From: Enterovibrio sp051650965
Lineage (GTDB): Bacteria > Pseudomonadota > Gammaproteobacteria > Enterobacterales > Vibrionaceae
Direction of reading: 5' to 3'
DNA length: 64,000 nt
NCBI GenBank assembly: GCA_051650965.1
Contig: JBOFRL010000078.1
Coordinates: 36,196 to 100,195, forward strand
Shown here: positions 44,963 through 53,081 of the stretch, in pieces
How the letters are laid out: each line of letters begins with the position of its first letter
Numbering within the stretch: position 1 is the stretch's first letter
Translations under genes and position numbers: made by a program
The notes under the pieces: model-generated
What the model was told of the DNA's origin: nothing
Databases searched by the model: none
The model's input: only the letters and a program-made list of their open reading frames with translations

Positions 44963-46174
44963 ATGAGACGAGCAGTTATCACGGGAATGGGCATTGTTTC
45001 TAGCATTGGTAACAACCTAGAAGAAGTGTTGGATTCATTAAAAGAAGGAAAATCAGGGATCTCATTCTCTGAGTCTTTTGCGGAAATGAAATTACGCAGC
45101 CATGTGTGGGGCGACCTCAAAGTTGTTCCCTCTGAGCTAATTGATCGCAAAAAATTTCGCTTCATGGGTGACGCGGCAGGGTTTGCTTACCTTGCAATGG
45201 AGCAAGCGATTGCCGACGCGGGTTTAAGCGAAGCAGACGTTTCAAATGAGCGCACCGGCTTGGTGGCAGGCTCAGGCGGCGCATCAGCCGTTAACCAAAC
45301 GCTGTCGGTAGACATTCACCGCGAAAAAGGGGTGAAGCGCGTAGGACCGTACATGGTACCTCGCACCATGTCTTCAACCGTTTCAGCTTGCCTTGCCACG
45401 CCATTTAAAATTCGCGGCACAAGCTACACCATCAGCTCAGCTTGCGCGACGTCTGCGCACTGCATCGGCCACGCACTCGAGCTTATCCAACTTGGCAAGC
45501 AAGACATCATTTTTGCTGGCGGCGGCGACGAGCTGAGCTGGAACCAAGCACTGATGTTTGATGCGATGGGCGCTTTGTCTACACGCTACAACGATACGCC
45601 ACAAAAAGCGTCACGCACCTATGACGCCGATCGCGACGGTTTTGTGATCTCTGGCGGCGGCGGCATCATGGTGATTGAAGAGCTTGAGCACGCTTTGGCG
45701 CGCGGCGCTAAAATCTATGGCGAAATCGTTGGCTACGGCGCCACGTCTGACGGCCATGACATGGTTGCCCCATCAGGCGAAGGCGCGATGCGCTGCATGC
45801 AAATGGCGATGCAAGGCGTTGATAAAGTTGACTATATTAACACGCATGGCACATCAACGCCGGTTGGCGACACCAAAGAGCTACAAGCAATCAAAGAGCT
45901 TTTTGGCAACAACGCGCCGCCAATTTCTGCAACCAAGGCGATGACTGGTCACGCATTAGGCGCGGCGGGCGTACATGAAGCAATTTATGCAACGCTGATG
46001 CTAGAGCACGATTTTATCGCGCCAAGCATTAACATTGAAAACCTTGACGAAAACGCGCAAGGTCTTGATATCGTCACAACGTGTCGCCCAGCAAAACTAA
46101 ACACTGTTATGTCAAATAGTTTTGGATTTGGTGGTACTAACGCAACACTTGTGATCAAAAAATATCAAGCATGA
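44963..46174 (+). CDS. fabB: Beta-ketoacyl-ACP synthase I (FabB)
   Basis: 403 residues. Condensing enzyme of fatty acid elongation, needed for unsaturated fatty acids. ISSACATSAHCIGHALELI contains the catalytic cysteine, and the two histidines lie in NTHGTSTPVGDTKE and TKAMTGHALGAAGVHE. It ends SNSFGFGGTNATLVI. AGGA precedes the ATG. A strong terminator follows. Confidence 0.96.
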   Translation: MRRAVITGMGIVSSIGNNLEEVLDSLKEGKSGISFSESFAEMKLRSHVWGDLKVVPSELIDRKKFRFMGDAAGFAYLAMEQAIADAGLSEADVSNERTGLVAGSGGASAVNQTLSVDIHREKGVKRVGPYMVPRTMSSTVSACLATPFKIRGTSYTISSACATSAHCIGHALELIQLGKQDIIFAGGGDELSWNQALMFDAMGALSTRYNDTPQKASRTYDADRDGFVISGGGGIMVIEELEHALARGAKIYGEIVGYGATSDGHDMVAPSGEGAMRCMQMAMQGVDKVDYINTHGTSTPVGDTKELQAIKELFGNNAPPISATKAMTGHALGAAGVHEAIYATLMLEHDFIAPSINIENLDENAQGLDIVTTCRPAKLNTVMSNSFGFGGTNATLVIKKYQA

Positions 46175-46186
46175 TCATAAAAATAC

Positions 46187-46217
46187 AACCAAGCCTGCAA
46201 AGGCTTGGTTCTTTATT
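46187..46217 (+). terminator. Intrinsic terminator after fabB
   Basis: Perfect stem AACCAAGCCT/AGGCTTGGTT with a GCAA loop, followed by CTTTATTT. Confidence 0.85.
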
Positions 46218-46565
46218 TAAATTTTGTAAACATTCCAGCCAATTTCATTTCAATATCTCCTTATTATTCATATTGTTATAAAAAAAACGACTTTTTGATC
46301 TTTTCTAAAAAGACAATTACCTCAGTCGCACAACAATATTTATTTTTCTTATTTAAAACAATTAATAATCTAAAAATTTGAGTTAACTTATTTTATTTAA
46401 AAGCAAAAATGCAACAGCTGTTTTTTATTTTTTCAAAATCAAAATATTGAACAAAATAAGCTCTCCTTTTTTCTAAAAATCAATTTTGCAACATTTTTTC
46501 TGCCTTATTTCCTCTAGGATAAACCTAATAATTTGTTGCAATTTATGAGGCTGTGAGGAGGTAAT
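46218..46565. other. AT-rich intergenic region
   Basis: About 350 very AT-rich bases between the fabB terminator and the LON-domain gene. I see no open frame and no recognisable RNA. The end of the region carries the promoter and the GAGGAGG ribosome binding site of the next gene. Confidence 0.6.
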
Positions 46566-47141
46566 ATGCGTATGGGCTTATTTACCGTTCCTATACTTTT
46601 ATTGCCGGGCGGTATAACTAAGTTGCGCATTTGTGAAAATTGCTACGTTCGCCTAGTGAAACAAGCATTACAAGAAAAGTCCGGTTTTGTCCTTGCAATG
46701 AAAGACGGTGACAATATATGTGCGTACGGAACGCATGTGGAGATCATCGATTTTGATTTACTTCCGGATGGATTTCTTGGCATCACAGTCAAAGCCACGG
46801 CAAGGGTGCACATTCACCATATTTTACAAGAAGAAGAAGATAATTTGTGGGTGGGTTATATTAGCGTTTTACCTGATTGGCCAGATAATCACGAGCAAGC
46901 CAATGAGCTTGGCGTGGCATTAAGAGCGCTTTTTTCTCATTACCCAGAGCATGTCAAACAGTTTGGTGACGCGGCTAATTTCAGTGAGCTGCGCTGGGTC
47001 TGCCAACGTTGGCTCGAAATAGTCCCGCTAACAAGCAAACAAAAGCAATGGCTTATATCACAAAGCTCTTTAGATGATGCGAAAAATTTTCTTTCAACCA
47101 TTCTTTACGATGAATCGCCAAGCGGTCATCGTGTTACCTAA
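46566..47141 (+). CDS. Stand-alone LON substrate-binding domain protein
   Basis: 191 residues matching the LON N-terminal domain (PF02190): it begins with FTVPILLLPGGITKLRI, then VRLVKQALQEKSGFVLAM and GTHVEIIDFDLLPDGFLGITVKA, the pattern of the Lon substrate-recognition domain. No ATPase or protease domain follows. A strong site GAGGAGG lies before the ATG. Free-standing LON domain proteins are known in gammaproteobacteria, without a settled role. It may bind substrates or partners; this is a guess. Confidence 0.8.
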   Translation: MRMGLFTVPILLLPGGITKLRICENCYVRLVKQALQEKSGFVLAMKDGDNICAYGTHVEIIDFDLLPDGFLGITVKATARVHIHHILQEEEDNLWVGYISVLPDWPDNHEQANELGVALRALFSHYPEHVKQFGDAANFSELRWVCQRWLEIVPLTSKQKQWLISQSSLDDAKNFLSTILYDESPSGHRVT

Positions 47142-47152
47142 AAGTATCCAAT

Positions 47153-47180
47153 AAAAAAAGAGGCCATCGGCCTCTTTTTT
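47153..47180. terminator. Bidirectional terminator between the LON-domain gene and rluB
   Basis: A-run, GAGGC-catcg-GCCTC, T-run, giving a long AT-extended stem. It lies between two convergent genes. Confidence 0.88.
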
Positions 47181-47196
47181 ATTTTTATTTGCATCT

Positions 47197-48162
47197 TCAA
47201 GCGCGGGTTCTTGGTAGCGACTTTATTTTGCTTGCAATGTGCTTATTAGAAAGCTTGCCGGCCTGCGGTTTTCTCGCAGAAGCTGGGCCTGGCATCGCCA
47301 CGGTGCTAGCGCCTTTGCTGCTCGGCTCGCTTCTATCTTCAAAGCGGCGCACCGCGCGGCGAATTTTTTTACTGTGTGCCATACGTTTTTTAACTTCTGG
47401 AGTCACAAACGTTTCTCTTTCACCTTTCAGATCAACGAGTTCGCGCAAATAGTTGACTTCTTTAAGCTCAAGCTCCATCCAGCCACCTTTAGGTAAACTT
47501 TTGGTCAGATGAATATTGCCGTAACGCACGCGCTTAAGGCGGCTGACGGTGACACCTTGGCTCTCCCACAGGCGACGCACTTCGCGGTTACGCCCCTCTG
47601 TGATCACAACGTAAAACGTGGAGTTGACGCCTTCACCGCCAGCATGCATCACATCTTCAAAGCGCGCTTCGCCATCTTCAAGCTTAACGCCCTTAACCAA
47701 ATTTTTTACCATCTCTTCAGTGACTTCACCAAAGATGCGCACCATGTATTCGCGCTGAATTTGCCGACTTGGATGCATCAGCCGGTTGGCCAGCTCGCCA
47801 TCGGTTGTGAACAGCAAAAGTCCCGACGTATTGGCGTCAAGACGGCCAATCGCCACCCAGCGCGAATCTTTAAGTCGTGGCAACCGGTCAAAGACAGTGC
47901 GTCGCCCTTGCGGATCGCGGCGCGTACAAAGCTCACCTTCAGGCTTATGGTAAGCCAGCACGCGGCAAACCATTTCGCTGCTCGACGCCAGCTGCACACG
48001 GTGACCGTCAATACGCACGTTGACGCTCAGATCATGCAATCTGTCGCCAAGTTTTGCCACCGCACCATTCACACTCACCCGACCTTCTTCGATCATCGTT
48101 TCGATTTCACGGCGGGACCCAACGCCAGATCGCGCTAGAATTTTTTGTAATTTTTCACTCAT
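47197..48162 (-). CDS. rluB: 23S rRNA pseudouridine 2605 synthase RluB
   Basis: 321 residues. S4-like RNA-binding domain (KLQKILARSGVGSRREIETMIEEGRVSVNG), then the pseudouridine synthase core with VAIGRLDANTSGLLLFTTDGELANRLMHPS (catalytic Asp in RLDANTSG). The C-terminus is basic (Lys/Arg/Ala-rich), as in the RsuA/RluB subfamily. Order yciV-yciO-rluB is shared with E. coli. Confidence 0.93.
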   Translation of the reverse strand: MSEKLQKILARSGVGSRREIETMIEEGRVSVNGAVAKLGDRLHDLSVNVRIDGHRVQLASSSEMVCRVLAYHKPEGELCTRRDPQGRRTVFDRLPRLKDSRWVAIGRLDANTSGLLLFTTDGELANRLMHPSRQIQREYMVRIFGEVTEEMVKNLVKGVKLEDGEARFEDVMHAGGEGVNSTFYVVITEGRNREVRRLWESQGVTVSRLKRVRYGNIHLTKSLPKGGWMELELKEVNYLRELVDLKGERETFVTPEVKKRMAHSKKIRRAVRRFEDRSEPSSKGASTVAMPGPASARKPQAGKLSNKHIASKIKSLPRTRA

Positions 48163-48246
48163 TTCAACACCTTGTCGCCTTCACAGACGTCGTTAACGGT
48201 TTGTATTTTGCGCAGTGCGCATTCATTTCATCGCCCTATTTGGGCT

Positions 48247-48867
48247 CTACTCAAAAATAGAACTATCGCCACTTCCTTGACGTATAACGACAGGATTTCC
48301 TTCACTTAAATCAATTACAGTGGTCGGGCTTTGCCCTAAATTTCCGCCATGGATGATGCAATCAACCATTTTATTTAACTTTTCTTGAATTTCACAAGGA
48401 TCAGACTCCGCCACATCTTGCCCTGGCAAGATCAGCGACGTCGATAGCAGCGGCTCGCCCAGCGCTTCAAGCAGCGCAAGCGCAATCGCATTGTCAGGCA
48501 CACGCAAACCCACGGTTTTTCGCTTGTCATTGACAATCCTGCGCGGCGCCTCTTTCGTTGCCTTTAAAATGAAAGTGAAACGCCCCGGCGTATTATTGCG
48601 AATAATGCGAAACGCGCTATTATCCACTTTTGCGTACAAAGACAGCTCCGATAAATCGCGGCACATCAGCGTAAAATTATGTTTTTCATCTAATTTTCTG
48701 ATCTGACAGATGCGCTCTAACGCTGACTTATTGGCAATTTGGCAGCCCAAAGCATAACCCGAATCCGTTGGATAAATGACTAACCCGCCTTGTCTTATCA
48801 GATCAACAGCTTGATTAATAAAACGTTTTTGTGGGTTTTCCGGATGGATGATAAAAAATTGACTCAT
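48247..48867 (-). CDS. yciO: YciO, Sua5/TsaC-related threonylcarbamoyl-AMP synthase family protein
   Basis: 206 residues, identical in length to E. coli YciO and with the same motifs: VIYPTDSGYALGCQI, HNFTLMCRDLSEL, KATKEAPRRI and KTVGLRVPDN. YciO is a paralogue of TsaC; its own in vivo role is not certain. Three bases after rnm. Confidence 0.92.
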   Translation of the reverse strand: MSQFFIIHPENPQKRFINQAVDLIRQGGLVIYPTDSGYALGCQIANKSALERICQIRKLDEKHNFTLMCRDLSELSLYAKVDNSAFRIIRNNTPGRFTFILKATKEAPRRIVNDKRKTVGLRVPDNAIALALLEALGEPLLSTSLILPGQDVAESDPCEIQEKLNKMVDCIIHGGNLGQSPTTVIDLSEGNPVVIRQGSGDSSIFE

Positions 48868-48869
48868 TT

Positions 48870-49712
48870 CTACTCCGCAGCATTACTGTTCCATTTTGAC
48901 CAAATCGGCGTACACGCATTTGGCAAATGGAGATGGCGCCCCAGTTCAACCCACGGTTTTGGATAATGAAAATCCGATCCTTGTGAACTAAGTAACTGAA
49001 AATGTGTGGCAAGTGCTGCCAGCTGTTGGCGATCTTGCTCTGATTGTTGAGAAAATGAGACTTCCATGGCATCGCCGCCCGCATCAGCAAAATATTGCAA
49101 CAATCGTTTCAGCCATTTGGTTGTCAACTTGTAATGCAATGGATGTGCAAGCACGGCTTGTCCGCCGGCGTGATGAATAGTCTGCACCGCTTCTTCAATG
49201 CTGCACCAATTTGGTGGCACGTAACCTGCGTTGCCTCGCGCTAAATAACGCTTAAACGCCTTTTGTGCATTTGACACCACGCCACTTTCGACAAGCCAGC
49301 GCGCAAAATGAGCACGCGTGAGCTGGCCATCGCCCGCAAGTTGCTGCGCGCCTTCGAGCGCACCGGTGATCCGCACTTTCGACAAGCGATGCGCAATTAA
49401 AGCGGCGCGTTCATTACGCAAAGACGTCTGCTTAGCGATGAGCGCTTGCAAGCTCGCATGCTCAGGGTCAATGTTTAGCCCAACAATATGAATGTCTTTA
49501 TTTTCCCAGCAGGTAGAAATTTCTATGCCATTAACGAGCTGCAGCGGCAGCTGCTCGCAAGCAATAGTTTGCGCAGCAATGGCAAGCCCCGCCACGGTGT
49601 CATGATCCGTGATGGCAAGCATGTGCACGTTGTGTTGCACTGCGCGTCGAACCAGCTCATCGGGGGCAAGTTTACCATCGGACGCGGTAGTATGACTATG
49701 CAGATCTATCAA
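48870..49712 (-). CDS. rnm: 5'-3' exoribonuclease RNase AM (YciV), PHP family
   Basis: 280 residues. PHP metallophosphoesterase: IDLHSHTTASDGKLAPDELV, AITDHDTVAGL, GIEISTCWENKDIHIVGLNID, AVLAHPLHY, and GSDFHYPKPWVELG supply the histidine/aspartate metal ligands. In E. coli it trims 5' ends of 5S, 23S and 16S rRNA. The start is a TTG at 49712 (no ATG or GTG upstream in frame nearby); an AAGAGAG stretch lies ahead. Confidence 0.9.
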   Translation of the reverse strand: MIDLHSHTTASDGKLAPDELVRRAVQHNVHMLAITDHDTVAGLAIAAQTIACEQLPLQLVNGIEISTCWENKDIHIVGLNIDPEHASLQALIAKQTSLRNERAALIAHRLSKVRITGALEGAQQLAGDGQLTRAHFARWLVESGVVSNAQKAFKRYLARGNAGYVPPNWCSIEEAVQTIHHAGGQAVLAHPLHYKLTTKWLKRLLQYFADAGGDAMEVSFSQQSEQDRQQLAALATHFQLLSSQGSDFHYPKPWVELGRHLHLPNACTPIWSKWNSNAAE

Positions 49713-49866
49713 GATATGACTCTCTTTTTACCCAATGCGACAAATTAGCACAGATCGACACAAATTGCCCAACTAAATGGTTGAAACCTTGCCCAAGGAA
49801 AGCTTCTGATAATAACAACACGTTGAATATAAAGCAGTTAAGCATTTTCTACATTTTAGCAAAGAA

Positions 49867-49896
49867 ATAACCCCACTTTTGATTTGGTGGGGTTAT
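49867..49896 (-). terminator. Hairpin downstream of the BOF-domain gene
   Basis: Perfect 10-bp stem ATAACCCCAC/GTGGGGTTAT around a 10-base loop. On the minus strand only TTCTTTG follows, so it is a moderate terminator. Confidence 0.7.
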
Positions 49897-49938
49897 CGTC
49901 TGTGAATGATGTGTTCAGTACAGCTTGCCAACGCTTAT

Positions 49939-50331
49939 TTATTGGGCAAGAAAAACGGCATCAACATCGACTTTCATTCCTGAAATTTTGCGATCCAATT
50001 CGCCAACGATAGTCAATTTCGTTTTTGGCGTCGCTTGTATGCCGCGCCAATCATCGTTGTCAATTTCAACGCGAATTTCACCGCTGCCATCACTAAAAAT
50101 GTAATGCTCGTTACCCAACGACGACGTGATATAACCAGTCAGTGAAACCGGAGTATCATCCGCCCACACACCTGCATTCAGAGCTTGTTTTACTGTATTG
50201 ATAGCATTGGCAGATGTCGGGCCAGCAAACCCACCCATTTGCATATTTTGGTTCACAAAGCCGCCTTGTTGAGCAAATGCAGAGCCAACCATCATCGCGC
50301 TAAAAAGAGCTAACCATTTAATTTGTTTCAT
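49939..50331 (-). CDS. Periplasmic BOF (OB-fold) protein, YgiW/YdeI family
   Basis: 130 residues with a cleavable signal peptide (ending SAFA/QQ near residue 20) and the bacterial OB-fold domain PF04076: TVKQALNAGVWADDTPVSLTGYITSSLGNEHYIFSDGSGEIRVEIDNDDWRG. Family members YgiW and VisP are stress-induced periplasmic proteins. GAGGTTATA before the ATG. Monocistronic. Confidence 0.88.
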   Translation of the reverse strand: MKQIKWLALFSAMMVGSAFAQQGGFVNQNMQMGGFAGPTSANAINTVKQALNAGVWADDTPVSLTGYITSSLGNEHYIFSDGSGEIRVEIDNDDWRGIQATPKTKLTIVGELDRKISGMKVDVDAVFLAQ

Positions 50332-50690
50332 TATAACCTCTTTTATCTCGTTGTTTTAATTTCTGGTGATGCCAATATAATAACGAAATATTGCTAATAT
50401 GCACTTTACATTTTTGTAAGCTGGCTGTGATATTTATTTTATGAAAATAAAAACGAATTTTATTTTGTATCAACGAGGATAATATTAATCGTGCAACAAG
50501 AAAATAACTTTTAATAAATTAAATTTTTCACAATACATTCTTCATAAAAAACATACCTATGCCAAAAAATCAGAATATTTATCGCTATTTTTTATCTGTT
50601 CAGCAATTGAGTATTGTTTCATCAAACTGTATTTGTTAGTCTAAACCCCTTCATAATTAATATTGCGATCAATGCATTAGGGTTGTTTTG
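50332..50690. other. AT-rich divergent region between the BOF gene and fur
   Basis: About 360 bases, very AT-rich, without an open frame. It should hold promoters for both genes. A weak Fur-like string lies near 50477-50492, but in this composition it is not convincing. Confidence 0.5.
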
Positions 50691-51119
50691 ATGCCAGAAA
50701 ATAATCATTCTCTCAAAAAGTTAGGCCTAAAAGTCACCTCACAACGCTTGAAAATTTTAGCATTATTACAACAACCTGATCATCAGCATGTCAACGCAGA
50801 AGAAATCTACCGCAGGCTTTTAGACAGCGGCGAAGAGATCGGCCTTGCGACCGTTTATCGCGTACTCAATCAATTTGAGGAAGTTGGCCTCATCACGCGC
50901 CACCATTTTGAAGGCGGAAAATCTGTATTTGAGTTGACGACCTCACATCACCATGATCATTTAGTGTGCCTTAATTGCAGCAAAGTGATTGAGTTTAAAG
51001 ACGATATCATTGAAAAACATCAAAAGAAAATTGCCAAACAGCACAACTTTAAATTAACGCATCACAGCCTATTTTTATACGGTTATTGTGAAAATGGTGT
51101 TTGCGATAAAATGAAATAA
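50691..51119 (+). CDS. fur: Ferric uptake regulator Fur
   Basis: 142 residues from the ATG at 50691. Winged-helix domain (LKKLGLKVTSQRLKILALL, GLATVYRVLNQFEEVGLITRH) followed by the metal/dimer domain with HHHDHLVCLNC (structural zinc cysteines) and CENGVC near the end. The sequence follows E. coli Fur closely (FEGGKSVFELT) rather than Zur, though the His-rich C-terminal tail is shorter. It probably represses feoAB in this window. Confidence 0.96.
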   Translation: MPENNHSLKKLGLKVTSQRLKILALLQQPDHQHVNAEEIYRRLLDSGEEIGLATVYRVLNQFEEVGLITRHHFEGGKSVFELTTSHHHDHLVCLNCSKVIEFKDDIIEKHQKKIAKQHNFKLTHHSLFLYGYCENGVCDKMK

Positions 51120-51210
51120 GGCAATTAAACTCACTTATATTTTAAATAAGCGTAATTATTTCCTTAAAATTATAAATTTTTCGCGTAACAACACAATTGA
51201 TTGAATAAAT

Positions 51211-51244
51211 AAAAAATGGATGCCCATTATAAGCATCCATTTTT
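51211..51244. terminator. Bidirectional terminator between fur and glnS
   Basis: AAAAATGGATGC/GCATCCATTTTT, a perfect 12-bp stem around a nine-base loop between convergent genes. Confidence 0.88.
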
Positions 51245-51296
51245 CTATCGGCTGAAAAATTAGTATTTCACCGCGTTGCAGCGCTCTATTTTATAA

Positions 51297-52967
51297 TCAC
51301 ACTTCTTCTTGCTTAGCAAAACTGTCACGCAGTCCTACCGTGCGATTGAAGACCAGATCATCTTTCGAGCCCAATTTATTGTCTAAGCAAAAATACCCTT
51401 TGCGCTCAAATTGATAGCCAAAAAGAGGCTGCGCCTGTTGCAAACTTGGCTCAACAAATCCTTTTTGGATCAGCAATGAATTAGGGTTAATTGTCGCGGC
51501 AAAATCATCCGCTGCGCCAGGATTTGGCACGCTAAATAAAGCATCGTAAAGATAAAATGTGGCCGGCACGGCGTTACTTGCGCACACCCAGTGAATAACG
51601 CCTTTCACTTTGCGACCATCAGCTGGATCTTTGCCAAGCGTTTCAGGATCATAGCTGCAATATACCGTCGTGATATTGCCGTCAGCATCCTTATCACAGC
51701 GCAGCGCTTTGATCACATAGGCACCACGCAAACGCACCTCTTTACCAAGCAGCAAACGCTTGTATTTTTTGTTGCCTTCTTCACGAAAATCTTCGCGCTC
51801 AATCCACAACTCTTTGCCAAACGGCAAAGCGCGCGTCCCCATTTCAAGACGGTTCGGGTGATTTTTCACCTGCAAAGTTTCAGGCTGCGAATTTGGGTAA
51901 TTTTCAATGATCAATTTAATAGGCTCAAGTACCGCCATCGCGCGCGGCGCGTTTTCGTTGAGATCATCACGGATGCACGACTCTAACGCGCTCATTTCAA
52001 TAGTGTTATCTTGTTTTGTCACGCCGATGCGCTTACAAAATTCGCGAATAGACTCAGGCGTGTAGCCGCGGCGACGCAGCCCACTTATCGTTGGCATGCG
52101 TGGATCATCCCAGCCAGACACAAGCTTTTCAACCACCAGCTGGTTGAGCTTGCGCTTTGACATCACCGTGTATTCAAGATTGAGGCGGCTAAATTCGTAC
52201 TGGCGCGGGCGGCAATCAATGGTGATATTTTCCAGCACCCAATCATACAAACGGCGATTGTCCTGAAACTCTAACGTACAGATACTGTGGGTAATTCCCT
52301 CAAGCGCGTCCGAAATGCAGTGCGTAAAATCATACATCGGGTAGATGCACCATTTGTCGCCAGTTTGGTGGTGATGAGCAAAACGAATGCGGTACAAAAC
52401 AGGGTCGCGCATCACCATAAATGGCGAGCTCATGTCGATTTTGGCGCGCAGACACGCGCTGCCTTCTGCAAATTCGCCGTTTTTCATTTTGGCAAATAGC
52501 TCGAGGTTTTCACTCACGCTGCGTGAGCGGTATGGGCTGTTTTTGCCAGGCTCAGTCAAAGTGCCGCGGTATTCGCGGATTTGCTCGGCGCTGAGCATTT
52601 CAACGTAAGCAAGCCCTTTCTCAATTAATTCAACAGCATAGTCATACAACTTATCAAAATAATCTGATGAATAGCAAACGTCACCATCCCAAGAGAAACC
52701 AAGCCAATTCACATCTTGCTTAATTGACTCAACGTATTCAATTTCCTCTTTTTCAGGATTGGTATCATCAAAGCGCAGATTACATTTGCCCTGATAATCT
52801 TTGGCAATCCCAAAATTAAGACAGATTGATTTCGCGTGGCCGATATGCAAATAACCATTAGGCTCTGGAGGAAAACGGGTGTGCACATGCTCATGCGCGC
52901 CACAAGCAAGATCGTTATCGATGATTTGACGAATAAAATTGGTTGAACTCGCTTCTTGCTGACTCAT
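51297..52967 (-). CDS. glnS: Glutaminyl-tRNA synthetase
   Basis: 556 residues (E. coli 554). Class I synthetase with the HIGH motif PNGYLHIGHAKSICLNFGIA and the KMSKS-like motif VMSKRKLNQLV, and the C-terminal anticodon-binding barrels. Start at ATG 52967; AAGGGTA lies ahead. It is the last housekeeping gene before the accessory patch. Confidence 0.97.
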   Translation of the reverse strand: MSQQEASSTNFIRQIIDNDLACGAHEHVHTRFPPEPNGYLHIGHAKSICLNFGIAKDYQGKCNLRFDDTNPEKEEIEYVESIKQDVNWLGFSWDGDVCYSSDYFDKLYDYAVELIEKGLAYVEMLSAEQIREYRGTLTEPGKNSPYRSRSVSENLELFAKMKNGEFAEGSACLRAKIDMSSPFMVMRDPVLYRIRFAHHHQTGDKWCIYPMYDFTHCISDALEGITHSICTLEFQDNRRLYDWVLENITIDCRPRQYEFSRLNLEYTVMSKRKLNQLVVEKLVSGWDDPRMPTISGLRRRGYTPESIREFCKRIGVTKQDNTIEMSALESCIRDDLNENAPRAMAVLEPIKLIIENYPNSQPETLQVKNHPNRLEMGTRALPFGKELWIEREDFREEGNKKYKRLLLGKEVRLRGAYVIKALRCDKDADGNITTVYCSYDPETLGKDPADGRKVKGVIHWVCASNAVPATFYLYDALFSVPNPGAADDFAATINPNSLLIQKGFVEPSLQQAQPLFGYQFERKGYFCLDNKLGSKDDLVFNRTVGLRDSFAKQEEV

Positions 52968-53081
52968 CAAAAAGTACCCTTAGAAGAGATTGAAACAAAA
53001 GAATGCCTCATGATCTCCTATCAAGCCACTTTACTCAACAGTTAGCGCCACGCAATTAAAAAAAAGCCGCAAAATAGTCCG

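Noticed and set aside
50477..50492. Fur-box-like string upstream of fur (autoregulation)
   Set aside because: Several mismatches in very AT-rich sequence and about 200 bases from the fur start; no better than chance by eye.
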